NCBI GenBank assembly: GCA_005787035.1
Contig: SYCI01000163.1
Location: forward strand, 1-44,897
Direction of reading: 5' to 3'
Origin: Actinomycetota bacterium
Lineage (GTDB): Bacteria > Actinomycetota > Acidimicrobiia > Acidimicrobiales > Ilumatobacteraceae
DNA: 44,897 nt
Shown: piece by piece, positions 32,922-41,637 of the stretch
Layout: the number at the start of each line of letters is the position of its first letter
How positions within the stretch are numbered: position 1 is the stretch's first letter
Translations under genes and position numbers: made by a program
Notes under the pieces: generated by a model
Seen by the model: the letters and a program-made list of their open reading frames with translations, nothing else
What the model was told of the DNA's origin: nothing
The model's database searches: none

Positions 32922-33485
32922 TCAGCGGATCAGAGTGTCGGCTTGCCGGCCCCGCTCGACGAGACGGAGTTCACCGTTCGACTGCACGTCGACCACGGTG
33001 ACCGAGGCGTTGTCGAGGCTGTCGATCACGAGCCGGTCGTCGCCGATGCATGCGCCGATCACCGCGTTGATGGCGATGAAGTGCGAGAAGATCACGGTGT
33101 CGACCGTACGAGAGGTCACGAATTCCACGACCCCATCGCGGAACTCGACGAACGGAGAACCGAGTTCGGTCCACGTGCCGGCCATCGCGGCGCGCAGCCA
33201 CGGCACCCGCTCGCCCATCGGTATGCCCTCCGGTGACGGGATCTCGCGCACTTCGGGGGCGATGGTGAGCGCCACCGGATCGAGATTCCACGCTGCGAGA
33301 AGAAATCCGGCGGTCTCCTGACAACGCCGCAACGGACTCGAGAGCACCGTCATGGGATCGAATCGGGCCAAGTCGGCCGCCGTTCGTCGCGCTTGATCGC
33401 GCCCGACTTCGTCGAGACCCGGATCGGGATCGGTGTCCCAGCCGGCGGCGGCCCGACCGTGGCGCACGAGATGCACCCGGGTCAC
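32922..33485 (-). CDS. Histidine phosphatase superfamily protein
   Basis: The 187-residue protein starts [15 protein letters not shown] with the catalytic RHG (His9), then SSPLRRCQETA with the conserved Arg, and the second His in VDTVIFSHFIAINAVI. The family includes phosphoglycerate mutases and many small-molecule phosphatases; the substrate here is unknown. The GTG at 33485 overlaps the stop of the PIG-L gene (GTGA), which fixes the start and shows coupling. The extra N-terminus in the track belongs to the PIG-L reading. Confidence 0.85.
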   Translation of the reverse strand: MTRVHLVRHGRAAAGWDTDPDPGLDEVGRDQARRTAADLARFDPMTVLSSPLRRCQETAGFLLAAWNLDPVALTIAPEVREIPSPEGIPMGERVPWLRAAMAGTWTELGSPFVEFRDGVVEFVTSRTVDTVIFSHFIAINAVIGACIGDDRLVIDSLDNASVTVVDVQSNGELRLVERGRQADTLIR

Positions 33486-34267
33486 AGGAACCATCCGGGT
33501 CGGGCGCCGCCAGGTTGCCCGGGCTCGATGAACCATTCGGTTCCGAAAGCCATGGCGAAGACCTCAGGGGGCATCTGCAGGAAGAAACTGCTGTCGGTGA
33601 TCTGACTGCGATGACAGGCGATCGACGCGCGCTTGGTGTCGACGAACGCCGAAACATCGACCGCCATCGTGATTTCGTCCTCGGTCGAACCGAACGGGTT
33701 GCCATCGTCGGCCGGTTGTTCGGGGTCGAAACCTTCGTTCTCGGGATTCTCGCTCATCATCTTGGCGATACGTGTGCGATTCATCGTGGACTCGAGGAGA
33801 CGAACCGATCGACCGGCATCGCGCACGATCTCGGCCGCCCGGTGACCCACGCGGTGAACCTGGATGTGATCGGGGTGTCCGTAACCGCCGTGCCAGTCGT
33901 AACAGACGATCACGTCGGCCGCGACCTCCTCGAGGACGTCGGCGAGTCGACGGGCCGCATCATCCACGTCGGCGCGCACGAAGGCCTGCGGCTCCTGGTT
34001 CTGCGCCCAACCGGTCATTCCGCTGTCGTGGTAGCCCAGCCACCGCAGATCGTCCACGCCGAGAATCCGCGCCGAGTCCTCGGTCTCGCGTCGCCGGCGC
34101 TCGGGCAGGGTGTCGTCGCCGAGATCAGCGGGGGTTTCACCATGGCGACCATCGGTCGCCATCACGAGCACCACGCGATGTCCTTCGTGAACCGCGCGTG
34201 AGATCGAACCACCGGTGGCGATGGACTCGTCGTCGGGATGCGCGTGAAGGAAGACGACCGTGCTCAC
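33482..34267 (-). CDS. PIG-L family deacetylase (MshB/Mca-like)
   Basis: This is a zinc-dependent N-acetylglucosaminyl-type deacetylase of 261 residues. The metal-binding HAHPDDE (8-14) and the [11 protein letters not shown] segment that supplies the third ligand are present. Family members make mycothiol (MshB), release mercapturic acids from mycothiol adducts (Mca), or act on other N-acetylated sugars; the sequence alone does not separate them. Its ATG overlaps the stop of the CoA racemase gene, and its stop overlaps the phosphatase gene, so the three form one coupled unit. Confidence 0.87.
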   Translation of the reverse strand: MSTVVFLHAHPDDESIATGGSISRAVHEGHRVVLVMATDGRHGETPADLGDDTLPERRRRETEDSARILGVDDLRWLGYHDSGMTGWAQNQEPQAFVRADVDDAARRLADVLEEVAADVIVCYDWHGGYGHPDHIQVHRVGHRAAEIVRDAGRSVRLLESTMNRTRIAKMMSENPENEGFDPEQPADDGNPFGSTEDEITMAVDVSAFVDTKRASIACHRSQITDSSFFLQMPPEVFAMAFGTEWFIEPGQPGGARPGWFL

Positions 34268-35421
34268 GCGTCGACCACGGCCCCCGAACCGATGAGTCGT
34301 TCGACATCGGAAGTCGGGAATCCCCAGTCGGTCAGGATCTCGCGCGAATGCTGGCCCGGGTGGGCCGGCGGCGCCGCCACCTCGGGGACCGTCCGCGAGA
34401 ACCGCGGGGCCGGAGCCGGCTGCTTGACACCGGCGATGTCGATCACCATCTTGCGCTCGACGTTGTGCGGATGACGCGCCGCTTCACTCATCGTGAGCAC
34501 CGGAGCGAAGCACACATCGGTGGCTTCCATGATCGAGCACCATTCGTCGCGGGTCTTGGTGCGGAAGACGTCGGCGATCCGCTTCTTCAGGTGCGGCCAA
34601 CTCGACTTGTCCATCTGCTTGGCGAACTCCGGATCGCCGTCGAGGCCGGTGAGTCGAAGCAATTCGGCGTAGAACTGCGGTTCGATCGAACCGATCGAGA
34701 CGTACTTGCCGTCCTTGCACTCGTAGGCGTCGTAGAAATGGGCGCCGGTGTCGAGGAGATTGGTTCCCCGATTGTTCTCGTCGTGGGCCCCCATCTGCGA
34801 GAAGGCCCAGAACATGGTCATCAGGATCGCGGTGCCGTCGACCATCGCCGCGTCGACCACCTGACCTTGACCACTCTTGACCGACTCGAGGAGGGCACAC
34901 ACGACTCCGAAGGCGAGGAACATGCCGCCGCCGCCGAAGTCACCCACCATGTTCATCGGCGGAACCGGACCCTCACCGGCGCGTCCGAAGTGAGCCAGCG
35001 CTCCGGCCAACGAGATGTAGTTGAAGTCGTGTCCGGCCGCCTGCGCGTACATGCCGGTCTGACCCCAACCCGTCATCCGTCCGAAGACGAGCTTGGGATT
35101 GCGCTCGAGACAAACCTCGGGGCCCACACCCAGACGCTCCATCACGCCGGGGCGAAACCCCTCGATCAGAGCGTCGGCGGATTCGACGAGTCGCAACAAC
35201 GTCTCCACGCCTTCGGGATTCTTCAAGTCGATCGCGATGTTGCGTCGACCACGCTGCAAGATGTCGCCACCCGGGGTGTCGGGAGCGGGTCCACGGACCG
35301 CCTGACTTCTTTCGACGCGGATGACTTCGGCTCCCATGTCGGAAAGCAGCATCGCTGCGAACGGACCCGGGCCGATACCGGCGATTTCGATGATGCGATA
35401 ACCAGAGAGCGGACCAGCCAT
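34264..35421 (-). CDS. Alpha-methylacyl-CoA racemase-like CaiB/BaiF protein
   Basis: The 385-residue protein begins [38 protein letters not shown]. The catalytic residues of alpha-methylacyl-CoA racemases are in place: His131 in AAGHDFNY and Asp161 in [12 protein letters not shown], a constant five-residue offset from His126 and Asp156 of the mycobacterial enzyme. This favours a racemase, used to prepare branched fatty acids for beta-oxidation, over a CoA transferase. The ATG at 35421 has TACGAT 6 bases upstream; the 65 extra track residues read into the next gene. Confidence 0.88.
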   Translation of the reverse strand: MAGPLSGYRIIEIAGIGPGPFAAMLLSDMGAEVIRVERSQAVRGPAPDTPGGDILQRGRRNIAIDLKNPEGVETLLRLVESADALIEGFRPGVMERLGVGPEVCLERNPKLVFGRMTGWGQTGMYAQAAGHDFNYISLAGALAHFGRAGEGPVPPMNMVGDFGGGGMFLAFGVVCALLESVKSGQGQVVDAAMVDGTAILMTMFWAFSQMGAHDENNRGTNLLDTGAHFYDAYECKDGKYVSIGSIEPQFYAELLRLTGLDGDPEFAKQMDKSSWPHLKKRIADVFRTKTRDEWCSIMEATDVCFAPVLTMSEAARHPHNVERKMVIDIAGVKQPAPAPRFSRTVPEVAAPPAHPGQHSREILTDWGFPTSDVERLIGSGAVVDA

Positions 35422-35427
35422 GGCCCG

Positions 35428-35433
35428 ATCGTA
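35428..35433 (-). promoter_or_regulatory. -10 element, leaderless racemase gene
   Basis: On the minus strand TACGAT is followed by CGGGCC and the ATG at 35421. It overlaps the stop codon region of the upstream hydrolase gene. Confidence 0.6.
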
Positions 35434-35434
35434 T

Positions 35435-36346
35435 TCAGGCTCGGGCGCTTCGTAGCCATTCGGCCAGACCCACGTGCGACGCGATCGCGCCACCGATGAG
35501 CCCGTGGAGCGGTGCCGGGAGGTCGTGACCCATGTCGGCCACCAACATGAACGTGGATCCCGGGACGAGAGCGGCTGTGCGCTCGCCACCACTCGGCGGG
35601 ATGAGGGTGTCGTCACGTCCGTGGATCACGAGCGTCGGCAGGTCGAGCTTCTGCAAACCTTCGGTGCGACGGCCGCTCGCGTAGATGGCCGCCAATTGGC
35701 GAGCCGAACCCTCGGGGTAGAACGAACGGTCGTAGGCGCGCGCGGCTTCGGATCGCACGGTCACCGGATCGAAGTAGCGCTTGCTCTGCCACACCGAGTA
35801 GCGGATCGCGTTCTCGATGTTCTCGGCGCGATCGGTGGCCGGCGGCGCGAGGAGCACTTCGGCCGCTTCCGGTAGCGGAGCACCGAACTCGGGTTCACCC
35901 GTCATCGACATGATCGACGTGAGCGAGCGAACCCGCTTCGGATGTTCGATCGCCATGGTCTGGACGATCATCCCGCCCATCGACGCCCCCACGATGTGTG
36001 CCGATTCGATACCGAGATGATCGAGCAGGCCGATCGCGTCCGACGCCATGTCGGAGAGCGTGTAAGGAACCGGCGGCGGCGCCTGATCGGTCAGGGCGGC
36101 GGCGATCACGGGGTCGACATCGACGGTGACTCCGTGGAGTTTGGTCGAGAGACCGCAATCCCGGTTGTCGAAACGGATGACGTACATTCCGCGGTCGGCC
36201 AGAAGGCGCACGAAAGCATCGGGCCACGAGATCATCTGGGCGGTGAAACCCATCACGAGCAGAACCGGCGGATCGGTCGGTGAGCCGATGGTCTCGTACT
36301 CGAGCTCGACCGTTCCGATGTTCGCCTCGACTCGCGCGGTTGCCAT
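35435..36346 (-). CDS. Alpha/beta hydrolase
   Basis: The 303-residue protein has the oxyanion segment [15 protein letters not shown], the nucleophile elbow VGASMGGMI (Ser122), the acid in [11 protein letters not shown] and the final histidine in [19 protein letters not shown] is typical of the esterase/lipase group often placed near racemases and oxidoreductases of lipid or aromatic catabolism. The substrate is unknown. The ATG at 36346 is fixed by TATTGT 6 bases upstream; the 92 extra N-terminal residues in the track are spurious. Confidence 0.88.
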   Translation of the reverse strand: MATARVEANIGTVELEYETIGSPTDPPVLLVMGFTAQMISWPDAFVRLLADRGMYVIRFDNRDCGLSTKLHGVTVDVDPVIAAALTDQAPPPVPYTLSDMASDAIGLLDHLGIESAHIVGASMGGMIVQTMAIEHPKRVRSLTSIMSMTGEPEFGAPLPEAAEVLLAPPATDRAENIENAIRYSVWQSKRYFDPVTVRSEAARAYDRSFYPEGSARQLAAIYASGRRTEGLQKLDLPTLVIHGRDDTLIPPSGGERTAALVPGSTFMLVADMGHDLPAPLHGLIGGAIASHVGLAEWLRSARA

Positions 36347-36352
36347 GGCCCG

Positions 36353-36358
36353 ACAATA
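36353..36358 (-). promoter_or_regulatory. -10 element, leaderless alpha/beta hydrolase
   Basis: On the minus strand TATTGT is followed by CGGGCC and the ATG at 36346, the same spacer sequence as at the next gene. Confidence 0.6.
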
Positions 36359-36402
36359 CCGACCGTCTTCCGTTGGACGATCACCCGACTGAGGTCGTCG
36401 GA

Positions 36403-36408
36403 TACGGT
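36403..36408 (+). promoter_or_regulatory. -10 element, leaderless LLM oxidoreductase
   Basis: TACGGT is followed by GACACC and the ATG at 36415. The divergent box for the hydrolase lies 45 bases away. Confidence 0.6.
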
Positions 36409-36414
36409 GACACC

Positions 36415-37323
36415 ATGTTCGAGAACACACGGTTCGGAGTCCACACCGGCCTGCAGCACACCTCGTATGACGTCCTGAAGCCTTTGTGGCGCAAGATCGA
36501 AGATCTGGGTTTCGACTGGATCTCCATCTGGGACCACTTCTACGGCGCGACCGGCAAACCCGATGATGCGGCGTGCTACGAGGCCGTTGCGATGCACGCA
36601 GCGCTCGCCGCCGAAACCTCACGCGTCCGCGTCGGTTCGCTCGTCTACTCGATCGGCTATCGGCATCCGGCCGTGCTCGCCAAGATGATCACGGCCATCG
36701 ACCACGTCTCGGGCGGACGGGCCGACATGGGTCTGGGCGCTGGTTGGGCGGTCGTGGAATACAACGCCTACGGCATTCCGTTTCCCGAGGTGAAGACCCG
36801 CATGGATCAACTCGAGGAAGCCGTGCAGTGCGTCCGCGGCCTCCTGCATCGAGACGTCACGTCGTTCGCCGGCGAGTGGTTCTCGCTCCACGAAGCCCGC
36901 AACGAACCGCGTCCGATCCAGGAACGGCTACCCATCTGGATCGGCGGTGGAGGCGAAAAGCGGACACTCGCGATCACGGCTCGTTACGCCGATGGCTGGA
37001 ACGTCCCCTTCGTGTCGCCGGAGGCCTTCGCCCACAAGAGCGCGGTACTCACGGAACACTGCGAGCGAGTCGGACGCGAACCGTCGGAAGTGCGTCGCAC
37101 GGTCAACGTGGGCATCGCGTGGACCGAGGAAAGTCTGCGCGCGCAGTTCGGCATGCTCGCCGATGGCGTACGCCCGGGAGTTCTCACCGGCTCCGATGCC
37201 GAGGTGATCGATCGCATCGGGCAATACGTCGAAGCCGGCGCCGATCAGATCAACCTCGCATTGCGCGCGCCGTTCGACACCGAGGCCCTCGAGCGTTTCG
37301 CAGCGACCCTTCACCTCGCCTGA
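36415..37323 (+). CDS. Luciferase-like, probably F420-dependent, oxidoreductase
   Basis: This is a TIM-barrel luciferase-like monooxygenase family protein of 302 residues. It shows FGVHTGLQHTSYD, DLGFDWISIWDHFYG, VRVGSLVYSIGYRHPAVLAKMITAIDHVSGGRADMGLGAGW, and IWIGGGGEKRTLAITARYADGWNVP. The GAGW segment and overall length fit the F420-using group common in Actinomycetota; FMN cannot be excluded. The start at 36415 is set by the TACGGT box. The galactokinase gene follows after 6 bases, so the two share a transcript. Confidence 0.87.
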   Translation: MFENTRFGVHTGLQHTSYDVLKPLWRKIEDLGFDWISIWDHFYGATGKPDDAACYEAVAMHAALAAETSRVRVGSLVYSIGYRHPAVLAKMITAIDHVSGGRADMGLGAGWAVVEYNAYGIPFPEVKTRMDQLEEAVQCVRGLLHRDVTSFAGEWFSLHEARNEPRPIQERLPIWIGGGGEKRTLAITARYADGWNVPFVSPEAFAHKSAVLTEHCERVGREPSEVRRTVNVGIAWTEESLRAQFGMLADGVRPGVLTGSDAEVIDRIGQYVEAGADQINLALRAPFDTEALERFAATLHLA

Positions 37324-37329
37324 TCACCC

Positions 37330-38289
37330 GTGGTCGAATCATCGGCCCGGGGTCGGGTCAACCTGATCGGCGACCACACCGACTACACCGGCGGCCTCGT
37401 GCTGCCCATGGTCCTCGAGTGCTGCACCACGATCGAAGGCGACGACACCGACGATGGCCGATGGCATCTCGAATCGGCCGACGAACCCGAGCCGACCCGC
37501 TTCGCGGTGTCCGACGTCGATCTCCACGACCTCCGACCGAGGTGGGGGCGATACGTGGCCGCCGTGGTCCACGAGGTACGAGCCCTCGGCGTGGCGGTGC
37601 GCGGATTCCGCGGTCGGGTCACCACCACGATTCCGATCGGATCGGGTCTCTCGTCGAGTGCGGCTCTCGAAGTTGCGGTCGCTCGAATCGCTCTGGCCGA
37701 CGATTCGTCCCGGCTCTCCGACTCCGAAGTCGCGCAACTCTGCCGTCGGGCCGAGCACGCGGCGTCGGGTGTGCCCTGCGGAATCATGGACCAGCTCTGC
37801 ATCGTGGCCGGTCGGCCCGGACACGCGACGCTCATCGACTGCCACTCACTCGATCTCGAACACATCGAACTCCCGGATCATCTCGAAGTGATGGTCGAGT
37901 TCATCGCCCCCCGCACACTCGCCGGAAGCGAATACGCCGATCGCGTCGACGAGACGCGACGCGCCGAGCAGATGATCGGACCTCTACGTCAGGCGACGGT
38001 CGCCGACGTGGAAGCCATCGGCGATGATCTCATCCGACGGCGCGCCCGGCACGTCGTGACGGAGAACCAAAGGGTCCGGGACTTCGTGACCGCTCTGACC
38101 GCGGCCGACGACGCCGAAGTCGGACGACTGATGGTGGAAAGCCATCGAAGTCTCGCGACCGACTTCGAGACGTCGACCCCCATGATGGATGCGGCCGTCG
38201 ATCGACTGCTCGCCACGCCCGGTGTGATCGGAGCCCGGATGACCGGCGGCGGATTCGGTGGATGTGTCGTCGCCCTGCGCCGACGCTAG
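37330..38289 (+). CDS. galK: Galactokinase-like GHMP kinase
   Basis: GHMP kinases transfer phosphate from ATP to sugars or isoprenoid precursors; the sugar signature here is that of galactokinases (galactose to galactose 1-phosphate). It has GRVNLIGDHTDYTGGLVLP near the N-terminus (the usual IGEH Glu is Asp), the ATP loop PIGSGLSSSAALEVA, CGIMDQLCI, and the C-terminal GARMTGGGFGGCV. At 319 residues it is shorter than the 380-400 residues usual for the family, and the N-terminus starts directly at the signature. It follows the LLM oxidoreductase by 6 bases. No galT or galE is nearby. Confidence 0.85.
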   Translation: MVESSARGRVNLIGDHTDYTGGLVLPMVLECCTTIEGDDTDDGRWHLESADEPEPTRFAVSDVDLHDLRPRWGRYVAAVVHEVRALGVAVRGFRGRVTTTIPIGSGLSSSAALEVAVARIALADDSSRLSDSEVAQLCRRAEHAASGVPCGIMDQLCIVAGRPGHATLIDCHSLDLEHIELPDHLEVMVEFIAPRTLAGSEYADRVDETRRAEQMIGPLRQATVADVEAIGDDLIRRRARHVVTENQRVRDFVTALTAADDAEVGRLMVESHRSLATDFETSTPMMDAAVDRLLATPGVIGARMTGGGFGGCVVALRRR

Positions 38290-38316
38290 ATCGGCGTCGT
38301 ACACCTAGTCGACAGA

Positions 38317-38934
38317 TCAGCCGCCCAACAGCCGCCGTTTCTCGGTCTCGAATTCATCAGCCGAGATCGTTCCGCGATCGCGGAGACCTTCGAGTTTCTC
38401 GAGCTGCGTGGCGACGTCGGCCGTCGATGGCGGAGTGGAGAAGGTGCGCCGCTGGTTCTCCTCCATCTGAAGGTGGATCAGGTTCTGCACCTCATCGGGT
38501 CGGAGAATGTCGGTGAAACGTTGTTGGCCGTCCTCGCCACCGGACTCGATCAGCAGGTCACCGGCTTTGATCACCCGTTCGAAGATCGACTGGTTGAAAC
38601 TCACGTTGTTCACACGTTCGAGCGGTATCTCGATACCGCGTTTGGCGACCACACCACTTCGAGCGATCAGTCGATCCGAGGTGATCACGAAATGAGTCGT
38701 GCGCCACTTGAGCCAACGACCTCCCAACCACACGATCGAGAGGAGCGCAACGATGCCGGCGATCCAACGAACTGCCGATTCCCACGCGGCGTCGCCGAGC
38801 GCGGCGAGCGTCCAGAGAAAGAGCGGAGCCGACACGATGACGGCCGCCCCCGGTTGGGCGAAGTACCACCAGTGCGGGTGGATATCGAGGGCCACCTCTT
38901 CGTCGTCGTTCAGAAGTCGCTGCGGGTACGGCAT
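38317..38934 (-). CDS. PH-domain (YdbS-like) membrane protein with SHOCT tail
   Basis: The 205-residue protein has two membrane helices (about 27-48 and 55-73), then a bacterial PH-like domain with HFVITSDRLIARSGVVAKRGIEIPLERVNNVSFNQS (about 81-115), an acidic linker, and a C-terminal SHOCT-type helix pair LEKLEGLRDRGTISADEFETEKRRLL (178-203). Such proteins are common in Actinomycetota but their role is unclear. The ATG is preceded by TAGGGT and 6 bases. It is convergent with galK and divergent from the helicase gene. Confidence 0.85.
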   Translation of the reverse strand: MPYPQRLLNDDEEVALDIHPHWWYFAQPGAAVIVSAPLFLWTLAALGDAAWESAVRWIAGIVALLSIVWLGGRWLKWRTTHFVITSDRLIARSGVVAKRGIEIPLERVNNVSFNQSIFERVIKAGDLLIESGGEDGQQRFTDILRPDEVQNLIHLQMEENQRRTFSTPPSTADVATQLEKLEGLRDRGTISADEFETEKRRLLGG

Positions 38935-38940
38935 GAACCG

Positions 38941-38946
38941 ACCCTA
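38941..38946 (-). promoter_or_regulatory. -10 element, leaderless PH/SHOCT gene
   Basis: On the minus strand TAGGGT is followed by CGGTTC and the ATG at 38934. Confidence 0.6.
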
Positions 38947-39005
38947 GCCAGACACCGCTCACCGACGAGGGCGACCGGGCCGAGAGCCGATCGACACCGA
39001 CGGCG

Positions 39006-39011
39006 TACTCT
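39006..39011 (+). promoter_or_regulatory. -10 element, leaderless UvrD2-like gene
   Basis: TACTCT is followed by TGCTTC and the ATG at 39018. No ribosome binding site is visible. Confidence 0.6.
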
Positions 39012-39017
39012 TGCTTC

Positions 39018-40991
39018 ATGGCGACGACACCGACCACCGACGATGTCCTCGCCGGACTCGATCCCGTTCAGTCAGCGGCCGTCACGTCGACTGCCCCTCT
39101 GCTCGCGATCATCGCCGGGGCCGGTTCGGGAAAGACGACCGTTCTCACCCGACGGGTCGCGCATCGTTGCCTGACCGGTGCCGCCGACGCGTCGCACACG
39201 GTCGTACTCACGTTCACTCGCCAGGCGGCGGGCGAACTTCGTCGACGCTTGAGCACATTCGGATTGCGGGACCAACCGATTTCGGGCACCTTCCATGCCG
39301 TCGCCTTACGACTCCTCCGTCAGTACTGGGACGACCACGACCGCCGTCACCCAACGCTCGTGTCCGATCGTTCCCGACTCGTCGGCGAGGTGATGGGCGC
39401 CCGCCGCACCGGCCGTCTTTACGACATCGTGTCCGACATCGATTGGGCGCGCGCCCGACGAGTATCACCGGATCGACTCGAGCAAGCGGCCCGCGAAGCC
39501 GGAAGGACTTCCCGTGCCGGTTGGGGTGAAGTCGCCAAGGTGATGAAGGACGTCGAGGCACTGAAACGCAAACGAGGCGTGATCGACCTCGACGACCTCC
39601 TCGAACTGCACATCTCGATCGCCCTCGACGATCCGTCATTCGCGGCGGCGAATCGCTGGCGCCTCCGCCACTTCTTCGTCGACGAGGCCCAGGACATCAA
39701 CCCGCTACAAGAAGCCGTGCTCGACGTGTGGCGAGGACAACGAGACGATCTCACGCTCGTGGGCGATCCGTCGCAGGCGATCTACGGATTCAACGGCGCC
39801 GACTCACGTCTACTACTGCGACTCGAGGATCGCTTCCCGGGAATCGAAGTCGTTCGACTCGACCAGAACTACCGCTGCACACCGCAGATCGTGACGACCG
39901 GACTCGACGCGCTGTCGAGCGGTTCGGGATCGCCGCCCCCTCTGCGCTCGACGCGGTCGGCGGGTGAGGTTCCCGTTGCCTATCGCTTCGCCGACGAGAC
40001 GGCCGAGGCCGCCGGCATCGCGCAAATAGTTCCCGGTCTCCGACTGCCCATGGGACGCTGGCGCGACATCGCGGTCCTGGCCCGCACGAACGCCCAGTTG
40101 CCACCGATCAAAGCAGCCCTCGAGCGCGTCGGGATCCCGGTCGTCGTCAGTGGCTCGGCCGCCCTCGACCCGATCCAGGTGGCGGTGCGGGCGGCGGCCG
40201 AACAGACGAGTCGTGAACGTTTGTCCACGTGGAGTCGCGATGCCCGACACGCCGACACCGAAGCCACCGACGAGGAGATGTCCGCGCGCCGTCGGGTGGC
40301 CGATGCCGTGGATGAGTTCCTCGCCGAGGGCGGTCGCGACGGACTCGGTTTCGCCACCTGGGTTCGCACGGCCCGACCGTTCCAGGCCGACTCGCGCCCG
40401 GATGCCGTCGAACTCGTGACGTTCCACGCCGCCAAGGGGCGCGAGTGGTTCGGAGTCGTCATCGCCGGCTGTGATTCAGGATTGGTCCCCCACTACTCGG
40501 CCAAGACCACCGACGAGAAGGACGAAGAGATTCGGCTGTCCTATGTAGCGATCACTCGGGCCTCGGATCGTCTCGCCTTCACGCATGCTGCGCACCGCAA
40601 TGGTCGGTCGGCGCAGCCGAGCGCCTTCCTGACCCGCCTCCCGGTCGCGCCGTCACCCGAGCCGCCGAGTGCCGACTTCCTCGAAGGTCAACGACGTCGA
40701 CGTCAACCGGTCGCGCCGATCGACCCGCTCACCACGGCCATCGACGAATGGCGCCGAACCGCGGCGCGGGTGGCGGGCGTCTCGACGGCGATGATCCTGT
40801 CGGACCGGGCCCTGCGCGCGATCGCCGAACGTCGACCGACGACACTCGAGGAGCTCGAAGCCATCGAAGGAGTCGGACGTTCCACCGTCCATCGACACGG
40901 CGAGCAGTTGCTCGCGACGATCAGTCGGTCGAGTGCTGCTGATCGCGGATCTGACCCAGACCGCCGAACATCTCCGGACGAACCGAGATGA
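39018..40991 (+). CDS. Superfamily I DNA helicase, UvrD2-like with HRDC domain
   Basis: The 657-residue protein has the UvrD/Rep motifs in order: Q-motif LDPVQSAAV, Walker [26 protein letters not shown], motif II FFVDEAQDINPLQ, motif III VGDPSQAIYGFNGA, motif IV LDQNYRC, motif V VELVTFHAAKGREW and motif VI LSYVAITRASDRL. A C-terminal HRDC domain (about 555-635, with SDRALRAIAERRPTTLEELEAIEGVG) matches mycobacterial UvrD2 rather than PcrA. It would unwind DNA in repair or replication. The tail of about 23 residues (SAADRGSDPDRRTSPDEPR) overlaps the convergent thioesterase gene by 71 bases. Confidence 0.92.
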   Translation: MATTPTTDDVLAGLDPVQSAAVTSTAPLLAIIAGAGSGKTTVLTRRVAHRCLTGAADASHTVVLTFTRQAAGELRRRLSTFGLRDQPISGTFHAVALRLLRQYWDDHDRRHPTLVSDRSRLVGEVMGARRTGRLYDIVSDIDWARARRVSPDRLEQAAREAGRTSRAGWGEVAKVMKDVEALKRKRGVIDLDDLLELHISIALDDPSFAAANRWRLRHFFVDEAQDINPLQEAVLDVWRGQRDDLTLVGDPSQAIYGFNGADSRLLLRLEDRFPGIEVVRLDQNYRCTPQIVTTGLDALSSGSGSPPPLRSTRSAGEVPVAYRFADETAEAAGIAQIVPGLRLPMGRWRDIAVLARTNAQLPPIKAALERVGIPVVVSGSAALDPIQVAVRAAAEQTSRERLSTWSRDARHADTEATDEEMSARRRVADAVDEFLAEGGRDGLGFATWVRTARPFQADSRPDAVELVTFHAAKGREWFGVVIAGCDSGLVPHYSAKTTDEKDEEIRLSYVAITRASDRLAFTHAAHRNGRSAQPSAFLTRLPVAPSPEPPSADFLEGQRRRRQPVAPIDPLTTAIDEWRRTAARVAGVSTAMILSDRALRAIAERRPTTLEELEAIEGVGRSTVHRHGEQLLATISRSSAADRGSDPDRRTSPDEPR

Positions 40992-41637
40992 AGAGGCCCT
41001 TGGCTTCAGCGCAGAGGCGGTCGCCGGCATGGATGGTGCCGGTCGTGAAGATCTTGCGACCCTCGATCCGGTCGTAACGTCCGACCACACGTAACGGAAC
41101 GTGCAACGGGGTCGGGGCACGGTACGTGATCTCGAGTTTGCCGGTCATTCCCGGCGCCCCCGACAAGGCTTGTGCGAATCCGAGCACCTCGTCGAAGATC
41201 GCCGCCACGAGTCCTCCGTGCAGATGTCCCGGAGGACCTTCGTAAGCGTCGCCGTAGATCACATCGGCCACGACCTCGTTGTCACCGGCCGACAAGTTCA
41301 CGACCGAAGCGAGCGCGTTGAGCGGGCCGGTGACCGGGCTGTAACTCGTGAAGCCATTCGGCACTCCACCCACCGCGCCCTCCGCCGAACCGTGATAGGG
41401 CCGACCGTGCGGACCGGGCTCCAGGTGCGATGTTGCTTGCTCGATCAGTTCGGCCGCCTTCAGGATCGGCTCGTCATCGGCCATCGACGTCGCGGCGTAT
41501 TGGAGCGCGGCGCGCAGAGCGCTGGCGAGACGTTGACGCGCGTTCTCCGCCGGAATGTCGTTGGCTCCACGAACTTCGAGCAAAGCCCTTTGGATGCCGG
41601 ATCGAAAGGCCTTCTCGGCCGGATGCTGTTCAGTCAT
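40921..41637 (-). CDS. PaaI-family (hot-dog) thioesterase
   Basis: The 238-residue protein has a C-terminal hot-dog domain with GPPGHLHGGLVAAIFDEVLGFAQ (the HGG and acidic residue of acyl-CoA thioesterases), GKLEITYRAPTPLHVPLRVVGRYDRIEGRKIFTTGTI and CAEAKGLFISV. The N-terminal 90 or so residues are helical and not part of the domain. It probably hydrolyses an acyl-CoA. Its start overlaps the end of the exonuclease III gene by 8 bases, while its 3' end overlaps the helicase gene by 71. Confidence 0.85.
   Translation of the reverse strand: MTEQHPAEKAFRSGIQRALLEVRGANDIPAENARQRLASALRAALQYAATSMADDEPILKAAELIEQATSHLEPGPHGRPYHGSAEGAVGGVPNGFTSYSPVTGPLNALASVVNLSAGDNEVVADVIYGDAYEGPPGHLHGGLVAAIFDEVLGFAQALSGAPGMTGKLEITYRAPTPLHVPLRVVGRYDRIEGRKIFTTGTIHAGDRLCAEAKGLFISVRPEMFGGLGQIRDQQHSTD

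Noticed and set aside
33772-35499. 575-residue plus-strand ORF opposite PIG-L and the CoA racemase
   Set aside because: It covers parts of two genes with clear catalytic motifs on the minus strand; Arg-rich shadow.
36573-38027. 484-residue plus-strand ORF overlapping the LLM oxidoreductase and galactokinase
   Set aside because: Out of frame with both recognised genes and extremely Arg-rich.
38281-38299. Hairpin CGACGC-N7-GCGTCG at the end of galK as a terminator
   Set aside because: The stem is only 6 base pairs and no run of T follows; it may still matter but I cannot call it a terminator.
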